From Jaapia argillacea MUCL 33604 (taxonomy: Eukaryota > Basidiomycota > Agaricomycetes > Jaapiales > Jaapiaceae), in NCBI GenBank assembly GCA_000697665.1, contig KL197713.1:1742181-1806180 (forward strand): a DNA stretch of 64,000 bases, read 5' to 3'. Within the stretch, counting starts at the first letter, position 1; every line of letters starts with the position of its first letter. Positions 1-9,946 of the stretch are shown here, piece after piece. The position numbers and the translations under genes are program-made. The notes under the pieces are model-generated. The model worked only from the letters and a program-made list of their open reading frames with translations, did no database searches and was not told the DNA's origin.

Positions 1-404
1 ACATGGCAACGCACCTGAATTTCCCGCCAAGATTTCATGGAGAGGACCCTCAACCCTTCCCAGAAATTGCTTCCATAACCATGAGCGACCATGGTAGAGT
101 GAGAAAGAAAACTTGACAGCGGAACTCTCCCTGTCGTTCCTGTAAGATACACTCAATATCGAACTTGACCGCTTTCACCAAGGTACGTACAAATGTAACA
201 ATATCTCTTCATCCCACCAAGGCGAGTTGGTTTTGTCCTTGAAAATCTTCGTCCTGTGCACATCGCCACCCGCCTTGGCTTCAACGAAGGTCCGGGGAAG
301 TTCCGGTATTCCTTGGATTTGGGTATCTGGTCATTGATCGCATCGAGTGAGAGTAACTCGAGATAAGAGCGCAGTAGCGCTTACGCGTGATGAGCAGAAA
401 TTTT
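1..404 (-). CDS. C2-domain protein, N-terminal part, running off the left edge
   Basis: Three exons can be read on the minus strand. A 20-nt exon (404-385) is followed by a GTAAGC..CAG intron, then an exon at 326-191 and, after a GTACGT..TTACAG intron, an exon from 139 to the edge. Joined, they read KFLLITHTQIQGIPELPRTF, then VEAKAGGDVHRTKIFKDKTN, then SPWWDEEILLHL and NDRESSAVKFSFSLYHG. This is the usual C2 beta-sandwich order: first strand, 'PxxFVEAKxGG..RTK', 'NSPWWDEE', then a 'SSAVKFSLYH'-type strand. In agaricomycetes such a C2 domain often sits at the N-terminus of large NACHT/STAND proteins, but the rest lies outside the window, so the full protein is unknown. A short upstream exon around 405-520 (possible ATG near 514) is likely but not certain. 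Confidence 0.6.
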
Positions 405-2168
405 CTACAAAACAAGTCAAGACTAACCACAGACGGGTCAGAAAGCAGATTCGTACCGTTCATTGAGTCCACGGTCAGGACCCCTCACAGTGAGCCGTGT
501 CATGTTCGTAGCCGGAATCTTCGGGCACCGATGCGTGTTGGTAGTGGATGGAGCAGAACCAAAGCAGAAAAGACCCAAAGGATACAATCTTGGGCGCCAA
601 TGGCGAGCATAGCGTCCACCATATCGATCTGATTAGGTTCTAAAGCCCGGCGAAACTGGAATGCCAGGCGTTAAGCATAGACTTAATGGAAAACCTTGCC
701 GGTTCCAGGTTGATGTTGCTATATCACGATTGAGCGGTTTTGCTCATAACGCTGGTGTGTGTCGCGAGGTCATAGGGAGGAATTTTTTTGTTGAGCTCGA
801 CAAAGTTAGTGAAGCAGCACGATCAACTTTAAACAAACGGTGCTCGCGCAATTGCGCAAGCGGCACACCCTTTAATTTGTTGACTTGGCACCTCTCGGCA
901 GCCACCATGCAGTATATCACAAGCAGACCATCTGGTTTAGACAGAGTATCGATTGCGATGCTACTTCTATGTGCCAGTAATCCACAAGCTTAGAACGACA
1001 TCTCATTGGTCACGGCAACACATCAGCAGATTTTGGCCTCCAGCCTGGTTCCCGTCACCGAACGATACGCTCAATTTGATTTGGAACGGCGTCTCGCATA
1101 CGAAATTTGATAGCGAGCGATGCTTTCGAAAGTACTCATCCTCGGAGATTCTCGCAACACATCGGTTACCTCTCCGCCTTAAGGCTCCTCGGTAAGTCCT
1201 CCCCTCCCCTCCCCTGTCCACGTTCACCCATCGCCGATTCTAAGTTCTGATGGGTACATCTTCTCCAGGGAAAGGCCAGACTGCTACGTTTCTCCACAGC
1301 CCCACCGTCTTCGATGGCGACGAGAAGGTTCAACCTTTCATCTCCTCGGGTCAAGTCAGGGTCGTGCAAGGTAAAGCCATGAAATCCGACGACGTCAGAC
1401 GCGCCTGGGACACAGGCAGTCAGGGCGATTTATAAGGAGTCGTCGTTGTATTCCTCGGGGAAGCGAACGACGAAATTGTCGGCTCTATTGCATCAAATCA
1501 GTCCGAAACGGGTATTGGAAGGTTTCCAATTCTAAGTTTCTACCACGCGCCCAACCAATCCACACATCGAGGACAATGAAAGTCCAAAGGGTCCATCGTA
1601 TCGAGGTGGATTTGCGAAAAGTACTCGCGAACATCACCCGAGGCCTTTTTGAAGTGTCGTTCAGCTCTCTATCCGGCGAAGCACAGCTAGCAAGAGCGCA
1701 TATAGGTGAGGTGGTCGAGGGAAAAGGTAATAGGGGCTGGGATTGGGGGAGCGTGGAGGGGTGCCCTACCATAGGGGGATCAGTACATGAGCACAACTAG
1801 GGACGAGCATTAGTTACGGTGAAGAAAAGGCTGTGCATGTCGAAACCGGTCGAAGAGATGGTCTGATTCGTCCTTCCGAGTAGGTACGGTTGAATTGATG
1901 TACGACGCCGAGGATGTCCTCGTCGTCGAATTCGAAGATTCGGGTGTCTTGATATGCCATGTTGGTAGTTCAGAGTTGAGATGTGCAAATCTGGGCACGC
2001 GATGAGGCGGTGGATGGTGGTGCCAAGAAATGTCGATTATACCATTGCCACGGGGGACTCCTTCACGGTCCGTCCTATAACCCTAGTACCTCGACGAGCA
2101 TCAAAGTATAGGGCAAACACGACCGCTAACAGAGGTTAGATGAGTACACGGAAATATTGGCGGACACT
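405..2168. other. Stretch with no supportable gene
   Basis: Reading all frames gives only short, mutually overlapping open frames. Small pieces look coding, for example a minus-strand frame near 1850-1962 beginning MAYQDTRIFEFDDEDILGVV and a plus-strand piece near 1015-1105, but no chain of exons with consistent phase could be built and no family was recognised. It probably holds gene remnants. The 5' exon and promoter of the C2 gene should lie in the first 100-200 bases. Confidence 0.4.
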
Positions 2169-2470
2169 TCACGCAAGAACCAAGCAAGTATTAGACCATA
2201 GGCTGTTCGATCGATCCTCGTCCACGCCGTGACTGCGATATTCAGCATGTTCCTTGATCGCATCGTATGAGTCCCTGAGCGGGACATTGTGCCGGTACCG
2301 TTCTATGGAGCCCTCACCAAACTCCGGTTGGGTGCAGATGGACACGGAGGATGACTTTCCACTTGGCTGCCTTCGGGAAAGTGTCAGCGCTCCCCGACCC
2401 AAGATAGAGGTCACACTTGAGTTGTGGTGGCAGCTTCCCTTCGAGCTCGGAGTAGGAGAACTGTTGGGGG
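2169..2470 (-). pseudogene. Fragment of orphan gene family (same family as 15.9-16.8 kb and 53.7-54.8 kb)
   Basis: The minus frame reads LRDSYDAIKEHAEYRSHGVDED, matching LRDPYGAIKEHSEYCGSDVDDD at the end of exon 1 in the 53.7-kb gene. The part upstream in the gene (higher coordinates) is out of frame or absent, because the palindromic block at the Helitron's low-coordinate side begins only a few bases away. No second exon like the one carrying 'IFWPKCRHAEF' in the intact copy was found downstream. I read this as a truncated relic, possibly cut by the neighbouring mobile element. The function of the family is unknown. Confidence 0.5.
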
Positions 2471-2478
2471 ACTGTTAG

Positions 2479-2600
2479 TGTTGTTGGCAGTGCCATGCCA
2501 CCCTGCCGTGCCACCTGCCGGCAGCTGGCATGCCGGCTGGCAAGGGAGGGGGGCACTGGCAGGGGGGTGGCAGGGTACCATAGGCAACAACAACTGAGGG
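2479..2600. repeat. TGGCA/TGCCA palindrome-rich block A
   Basis: A GC-rich block with many nested short palindromes: TGGCAGTGCCA, CTGCCGGCAG and repeats of TGCCA, GGCAT and TGGCAAG, ending in GGGGGGTGGCAGG. It resembles the reverse complement of block B at 3060-3140: both begin GTTGGCA and end GGGGGTGGCAGG when read in matching orientation. It may be the 3' hairpin region of the Helitron, or one end of a small non-autonomous element about 0.67 kb long lying between A and B. Confidence 0.6.
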
Positions 2601-3059
2601 GACTTCTGCTGCATAAATTGGGGGTTAGATGCTCCATCCTCTACAAATCCTGGCAGATTCTGGGATGATAGGCCTTTGTCCATGCCAATCCACTCTGTTT
2701 CACCATTGGTAAGATTCCCGCACTCAGAAAATCTGTAGCTGTGAGAATATCTCTTGACCCATCATTTGCAATCGAACTGGTTGCTCCACGTTCAAGCCTT
2801 TCATTCGAGTATTTCATCTGCCAGAGAAAAATCAAGCAGTGTAAATACATGTCCAAGGTCAGTGGGTGGCTGATGAGAGGTAAATCAATGATTTCTTCCA
2901 ATGTACTGGTATACAAAGGCAATGTACCAATGGTCGTCAGTTTCATTCCTAAACTTTCCAGCCAACATGAGGGTTTCCTAACAGGATTGGACTCGAAGGA
3001 TACTGTAGCTTTAGGCATTGAACCACCATTATTTTTATTCCATTTTATTCAAGGTTTTT
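2601..3059. other. AT-rich segment between the palindromic blocks
   Basis: Open frames exist on both strands here (minus 3018-2641 and plus 2741-3148), but neither has recognisable motifs, and both overlap the same bases. Base composition matches the Helitron. It lies downstream of the Helitron helicase stop at 3253, so it is either the Helitron's 3' untranslated tail or a small passenger element bounded by blocks A and B. Confidence 0.4.
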
Positions 3060-3140
3060 TCCTGCCACCCCCTTGCCAAATGGCAAAGGTGGCAGTTGCC
3101 GGCAAGCCGGCAACTGGCAGCCCCCCAAAGGGGTTGCCAA
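3060..3140. repeat. Perfect-palindrome block B
   Basis: This contains two adjacent near-perfect palindromes. The first pairs CTGCCACC with GGTGGCAG and, inside it, TTGCCA with TGGCAA. The second is GTTGCCGGC-AA-GCCGGCAAC. A third partly self-complementary stretch (CTGGCAGCC..GGTTGCC) follows. Together they could form strong stem-loops. The block sits about 115 bases past the Helitron helicase stop and is the inverted counterpart of block A. Confidence 0.65.
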
Positions 3141-3252
3141 CTATGTAACTTATGAGGGTTCCCCTCATCTTGGGTGGAGCTAGCTTGATTAATGCAATGT
3201 TAACTTGAAAAATTAAAAAGCAAAATTATTATTGATTGACTATATTACTTCT

Positions 3253-6200
3253 CTACTCAGGAAATTCATACATGCTCATATCTACTCTGTAAGTATTGAG
3301 ATGAAATCCCATCACATGCCTTCGATGTACATCATTTTCTAAGTCAATTTCCCCTAGAGTTCTTTCCAACTGCAACAACCGAGTCATTGGAAAACTTGAC
3401 TGAAAAAGAATACCTTTCAGAGTCTTTACCCTTGATATTGCCACAAATGACAGGCCAGAAGCAAATTTGGTCTTTCCAAGCTCAATAACAGCTCTATCAA
3501 GAGTCAGTCCTTGACTCTTGTGGATTGTCATCGCCCAAGCCAGTCGAAGTGGCAGTTGAGTTCTGGAGAGTTTATCTCCAGAGCTTGAGTCCCAACGGAC
3601 AGTTACAGGAGTGATAGGAATCCAAGGTTTTCCATCTTCTGAATGCCATGCAGGATTTGATGGACCTATGGGTGATAGTCAGATAAGATCTCAGGTAGAA
3701 GTGACCACTAACCTGTGTAGCCATCAATCTCAAGAAAAACAACCTCAGGTAAATCTGTTTTTGGATTTGTACCAGGTGCAAATACAATTTTCTTCACCAC
3801 CCCTCGAGTACCATTTACAAGACCTAAAAAATCAGGTGAATATTTGATCTTATATAAGAAAGATCTAACCTACCATGTGTGGTCCAAAGGTTCCTGGTTA
3901 TCATTACTTGTGCTTCCTCAGCAAGTAGTATGAGCTTTTCCAATCCATCAGCATCTTCAGGGGCTGCTGTTGTTGCCTGACGCCCTCCAGTATGTCTTGC
4001 TCTGCATCGCACCACAGGTTTATTTGAAAGAGCCAGTTGTGTAACATTATAAGCATCAACAGTCTCTCGAGTGGGATATAGTCAGATTGCAGAGTTGAAC
4101 TCTGCTCTTTCTTCAGGGCTAACATTGTCTTTAAACCTTCCAGAGAGCATATTATAGTCTTCCTCAGTAATGGAATAGGTTCTCTGCCTGAGTAATAATC
4201 TGCGGAAGGCTTCTGAAGCAGCATCTTGTCCAGCCTGACGGAAGATATGGCGAAGCTCAATAGATTGATTAAAGGAATGATATGCTCGCTTTCCATCTTC
4301 TGCAAGGCCACTTCGTACCTGAGATGGCTGCATAGAAAAGAGTGTTTTGTCACCAACTGGAGGCAATTGTGCAAAGTCACCAAATAAAATCACACTCATA
4401 TTTCCAAATACCTCCTGACTATGTTGAGGAAAAATCTGGCGTAGACGCCTATCCATTTTTCCCAGCATTACTTGACCAATCATAGATTTTTCATCAACAA
4501 TTGTAATCATATGATTCTTCCACTTTGTTTGTAACCTTCCTAGGTGTGCAGGATTCAGGTCACTCCAATTTTTGACAGGAATAGAAAATCCAACATTAAT
4601 GGTGTAACCTTTAATCCCATATGCTGCAATTCCAGTTGGTGCAACTCTGATCACACCGTCAGTCTTTCCCCTTTCAGCCATAAGTTTCTTGATTTCTGTT
4701 GATATTGCAGCAATAAGAAATGATTTTCCAGTTCCAGCAGTGCCATCAACATTCATACGAAGTGGTGGTGGATCTGGGATATCAGGGTCAAGTAAGGCCT
4801 TGACATGGGAAACGATTTGCAGAAACACAACTTGCTGTTCTTCTTTTAGATCTCTCCAATCAGTCTCAGGTGGTTCAAACTCTTCATGCCCAGTCAGTCC
4901 ACGTTTTTGATTCTCCAACCATTGTACTGCCTCAATGCGATCTGCAATGGATATAGTGTTTGCAAACCAATCATGTGCAGTATCAACATCACGTTCACCC
5001 AGTTTATCAACATTAATCTCTACCTGAGCTCCAGGATGTCTTCCTGCTTCATGCATCCAAGCTTCCCGGAAGGCATCAAGATCATCACCATTTCCATCAT
5101 GAACTGACTCAGAGTCACTTTCATTGTCATCATCTTCACCATCTTCAACAATCTTATCAGTTGTACCTGGTAGAGGGTCCTTATGATCATGAGGTGGGTC
5201 TGCTAGTTGACATGTAAGCCGATATGTATTGGTCCAAGTGTCTCCATCGCGTAATGCATCCTCCTCACGGTAAGGATGATGGAGTAGCATTTTCACACGA
5301 CAATGATCTTCATAAGTCTCTTCATCATTTGGATCCCCAAGATATCTGGGCCATACATCAACAACATATGGTTTACCACGTTTTGACTCTCGAGTTCCTG
5401 TACGTTTTTTATATTTTCCACCCTCAACATCATAGTATTGCATAAATTCAAAGAGAGTTAATTGCTCAAGATCAGCTGGCCTCTCACGGTATTTTTGCCT
5501 CCAACTTTTTCTAACTCTCCCAGTTCCTTGAAATAGAATTTCTTCTGATTCATTTTGCAACATGCATAAGGATCGTGACATTCGTGATGATTCCCAGAGA
5601 TGACATCCTAGAAGGCTATGGCATACCTCTTGGCCTTGAGAATTTTCTCAGTTAAAGACTCCTATGAGTATGAAACAGTACATACCAGAAATATCTCTTT
5701 CAGCAACTAATGATGATAATAATTTTTGATATGCAATACCACTATGAGTATCATCTCCTAGGTATTTCATTGCAGTTTGAAGCATATCTTGATAAGAATT
5801 TGATGTTGATTCAGCCTTGGTCACATATTTGGATATATATGCAATTACAGCAGCAACACTGATTATAGGACGGAAGTCCATGTTTGCCCGCCATCCAAGA
5901 ACCCACCATGGATTATATGCATTCAATAATTCATCATTTCTTTTTGTGAGAAAGTCTGGGTACTCTTTGTCCTGAAGTGTGACAAACTCTGTTAACTCTC
6001 TTAAGTCATGAGGAAATTGAAACCGACAGTATATCTGGCCAGTTTTCTTATCCTTTCTTTGGCAGTATCCAGGTGTGCACCTTGTATGTCTTTGGAATCT
6101 ATTCAATAGCTGTGCTAGCTCAAGCTGGGTATCAGTGAGAGTTGTAAATGGGCGTGCTGATGGATGAATTGTTGCTGGTGGTATATTCTTTCCTGGATTC

Positions 6201-9200
6201 CAAGTGGAAACAATTGGATCCCAGAAATCAATAAAAGCTCTAACAGAAGCCTCATCTGTAAGCTTCAAGTCTTCAACTGCTGGGGCATCTCGTAACCAAA
6301 GAAAGCCATGGATATGGCTACTACCACGGTGTTGCCACTCAAATCTCCACCAGTAGTCCACTACATGTAATTCTGGTTGAATAACTTCTTCAAAGAATAA
6401 TTTCCATCTTTTTTGAAAGTAATAACCTGCTATGGCAGGGTTATCATTCAAGTCTGCAGTTCTTTGACGATAAGCACCCTGTTCACCTAGTAAAGGATCA
6501 GCTTCTCCATGATGAGGCATATGCTGATGCATATCTGGCCACTGATGATCTGCAGAAGATACAGTAAAAAATGCATGGCCAGAACGTACTATTGGATCCC
6601 TCATCTGAGCCTTAAGGTTTTTATTGGCATCTTTCCAAAAAGGACGTGTTCCAGCTAATTTTGCTGCTTGTTGAGCAACTCGATTTGCAAGCTGAGCAAC
6701 TTCATTGGTTTGTAGTAGTAGTCGAATGTCTTCAACAGTCAACTGAGCATCATCTTGATGTGTTGATAAGTACCATTTAGAAGTTTTCTTTGCCTCATGT
6801 CTTAGCCACGTATTATATGCCCAATACCAAAAGCGAGGGTGTCTAGCAAATCTTCCTCCTTTGAACCTCATAAGGTGTGCAGCCCATTCAATTTCAGAGA
6901 CTTTTTTAGGGCGAGCTTCATGGAAATCAGCTTTGCCAGTTGGAAAAAGAGCAGGAAATGCATCTATGGCAATACGGCCACCAGCATGTTCATTAATTGG
7001 AGTTCCATGTACTTCTGGAAAAGTAAGGATTGGATGTGAAAGTACTAAGACAGGTCCATCTACACTCTGTGCAGCTGCCTGCAGTTGATCTAACTCTGTC
7101 TGCCTTGTTTGAAGATTAGGAACAAAGCCATTGGAGTGTAAAGCAGGCTGAGGTTGACCATCATTCTGAGGTAACTCTGGATTCTGGGAATTTTCTGGTC
7201 CAGGTTGCTGGTTGTTTCCACCTGCCTGAAGTGGATTAGAATTTGGCTCAGCCTCTGGAGGGCCCATATTATCCTCACTTAACTGCACATCTTCTTGTGT
7301 AGTCAGTGTTCTTACTTGTTCATGAACAAGTCCATTCTCTGGCAGTGAGTTTAATGCATCTTGATCAATCTCACACCTTCGTGAAATAAAAGTTGGATGA
7401 TGTTGAGATAAGTATTCAAGCCAGGCACTAACTACTGCTCTCCGAACACGGAAATCCTCATAGATGGGTGATTCTCCATCTGGTGTGGCACCTGCCCTTC
7501 TTATAATAACAACATCACAATTCTCAGGCAAAGCAGGTACCTTCTGATTGAATCTATAATTCTCTCGAGCAAAATTGCAGCAATGGCCTGCATACTTATA
7601 CTGCCCACCACGTACTTGCCAGACTTGAAGAAATGCATGAATAGGAGATATAAGTATCTCCTCCATCTGTGTTAATTTTGGCAAGTCAGGACACCCAACT
7701 CCAGGATCCATGTTATTTGAAGCCCTGAATTTATCACCAGTTTGACATTTCTTACAAAACCGCCCAGCTGCAGTATATTTCACATTAAGATCAAACCACT
7801 CCTCATTACACCCATCACATTGTTCCATTTCAATTTTCATAGCCTTCTCACGAAAAATTCTTAAGCGCTCCTTTTGTGCTGGTGTGATAGCAGGCATTTG
7901 CAAAGGATCAATTACACCAGCTGGCGGAATTGCAGCAGGTGGTACAGCAGGATTTTGTTGAGGGCCACCATGCTCATGAGCTTCCTGAGATGGATCATTA
8001 TTGTCTATATGTTGTTGTTCTTCAACCCTAACTTGCCTTTGATGTGACTGATGTGCAAGACATCCATTACATGTTGCATTATTCCTTCGAAACTCTGTTA
8101 ATGGACGCCAATGTCTATTTCTCGAGCAAAACCGTTGTCCAGGATGGGCATCATCCTCACGTACAATATTTGCATTACGTGCCCTAGGCAAAGCATGACG
8201 AACCCCTGCCACTATTCTAGCAGGCACAGGTATAGAAGGAGATCTCTGATTTGGGATTGGTAGATTTCCACCAATTGAAGAGCCTTGATGCTGATTCGCA
8301 TCATGTATATCTGGGTGACCAGCTATGGGCTGGTGATTCTCTGGGGCAGAAGACATAAATGGGTCATCTAAATTATTTCCAGCATCTTCAATCTCCTGTG
8401 CAAATAAATGCTGTGGTACAGCCTGATCATCATCATCAGATGGATCAGAGAGAGAATTATCTGCTACAGCTACAGTTGAAGCACCATGGACTCTGGTTGG
8501 AGTTCCAGGTATATTTAAAGACTCAAGAATAGTATTTGTTCTTTGTTGATTATATCGTCTCTGTACTGTGTGAGGTGTGTTAGGAGTAATCATAGAACGA
8601 GAGCGGGAACGCTGTGGTCGAGCTGGTGTTTTTGGATCTACTTGTGGCTTAGATTTTACTGTCAAAATTCTACCAATATCAATAGAACTTACCAACATCC
8701 ATAATATCCACCCGCCTCTCTGAAACCACTCTTATTTGTTCTGGAGATATATTCATTTCTAAAACAAACTTAGCAAATATCTGGACATCAGAAAGATCAC
8801 CTACGATCATCCTGATGTTCCAACTCATGTCCTAGTCCTTCCATTACCATTAGAAGTCAGGAAACTGATGAAAAATACTCACTGGTATCTGAAATTGCTC
8901 TCCCCCATGTAAAACCCTCTGAGCCACCAAGATTCTCAACTTCATTGGCCCTGGAATGGTGATGAACCATTGGAATTCTGGATGGGCCAGCACCTGCAGT
9001 TTGAGACTCCATCCAAGGTAAAGAAGCACCAGCTGGCTGATAATCCAATCTGGAGGGCCCAGCACCAGCAGTTTGTGATTGGACATGATATGGGCCAGCC
9101 TGAGGAGCACCACCTCCAGTTGTAGAGTTAGCTACAGTTGAAATTTGAGCCCCAGATTGACTAGCACGCTTAGCTCTAGCAGCAGCATTTTTCCTGTCAA

Positions 9201-9237
9201 GTCTAGCCCTGTGAAGTGCCTGAGAACTGGGATCCAT
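3253..9237 (-). CDS. Helitron Rep/PIF1 helicase (RepHel)
   Basis: The protein starts MDPSSQALHRARLDRKNAAA at 9237. About eight or nine exons are joined by small GT..AG introns, including one at 8882-8832 and one at 8692-8659. In order it has a low-complexity N-terminus, Cys-rich zinc-binding stretches (FCSRNRHW..CNGC, CDGCNEEW..CKKC) and the Helitron-associated region around LRGGQY-like VRGGQYKYAGHC. Next comes the Rep domain with FEWQHRGSSHIHGFLWL (the H-x-H metal motif) and AYISKYVTKAE (two catalytic tyrosines spaced Y-x3-Y). The helicase follows: Walker A GTAGTGKS, motif II ITIVDEKSM, motif III FGDFAQLPPVGD, motif V AMTIHKSQGLTLD and motif VI FVAISRVKTL. The Rep/helicase junction is rebuilt by an intron as DIS-GQEVCHSLLG. 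The reading frame seems whole across exons. It makes the strand nick and unwinding activity for rolling-circle transposition. Confidence 0.9.
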
Positions 9238-9284
9238 GGTGTATACTCCAGCAAGACCCAAAGTAATCACTTTTGTTGCAGAGA

Positions 9285-9946
9285 TTGCTGGTTGAGAGCC
9301 CAGGATAGAGGTCTGTAGTGTGTTGAAGTTCGTGCAGCTATCAGACTTTGATCAATGCACAAATTCCGAATGTGGAAGGTCGTGCAGTCGCGGCTCGCCA
9401 GAGGAAAGTCCCACGCATAGCTCACTGCGTGCGCACCGCGTTGCTGATTCCAGTATTTACTTCTCACGCATAGCTCGCGGCCAAACAACTGCAAGCCGCG
9501 TCGCTGAGTCAGCAACAGGATTTTGGGCCACCTGGTATATTCGGTGTCGCAAGCTCCACCAATCAACACTAGGGACTGTGCGAAGAATCCGGATAATCGG
9601 GAGGAGGAATGGGACCCGAGGGGTGGTGTAATGCACCAAGACCAAGAGTTCGAATAGGAGGTCACGACTGACTCGACTAGAATGCCGGCAGGATTATAGA
9701 GCAGTTCATCAATGGATTTGCCACCATCATGAGAGCTTCGTCGGGCAGGGCCATTCGTCGATGCAGGGCTAATGATAACCTACAGATCGTTGAGTGATCA
9801 TCAAGAATAGTTGCTGGACAATGAGGGAATCGAGGTCAGACGACATCAATGCGAAAGACAAAAGGCATTGTAGCTGTGACCACAACTTCCTCCCCATGTC
9901 AACTCCACAAACACCCATCCCATAGCAATCCAACACCCCAAATACG
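9285..9946. other. Intergenic region between Helitron and GID5
   Basis: An open frame on the minus strand (9665-9267) runs into the Helitron boundary and has no recognisable motif. The last 150 or so bases hold the promoter and leader of the plus-strand gene starting at 9947. No RNA gene or repeat is evident. Confidence 0.4.

Larger units (their letters stand above)
2475..9284 (-). mobile_element. Autonomous Helitron (rolling-circle DNA transposon), apparently intact
   Basis: The AT-rich segment encodes a Rep/helicase protein on the minus strand and differs sharply in base composition from its flanks. The proposed 5' end is at 9284: read on the minus strand it starts TCTCTGCAACAAAAG just after an A, as expected for the A^T target and TC start of Helitrons, 47 bases before the Rep ATG. 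The 3' end is less sure. A CTAA at 2478-2475 is preceded, six bases inward, by the perfect hairpin TGGCA-G-TGCCA (2485-2495), which fits the hairpin-plus-CTRR rule, but the next base is C rather than T. The palindromic block at 3060-3140 is an alternative end. No terminal inverted repeat or target duplication is expected for this class. Confidence 0.75.

Noticed and set aside
2641-2720. Alternative Helitron 3' terminus inside the AT-rich core
   Set aside because: No CTRR with a hairpin at the right distance was seen there; the hairpins at 2485 and 3062 are better candidates.
2741-3148. Plus-strand 135-codon frame between the palindromic blocks as a gene
   Set aside because: It overlaps an equally long minus-strand frame, ends inside the palindromes and has no motif.
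9267-9665. Minus-strand 132-codon frame crossing the Helitron 5' boundary
   Set aside because: No ATG-led start or motif. It spans the proposed element end, so it is most likely chance.
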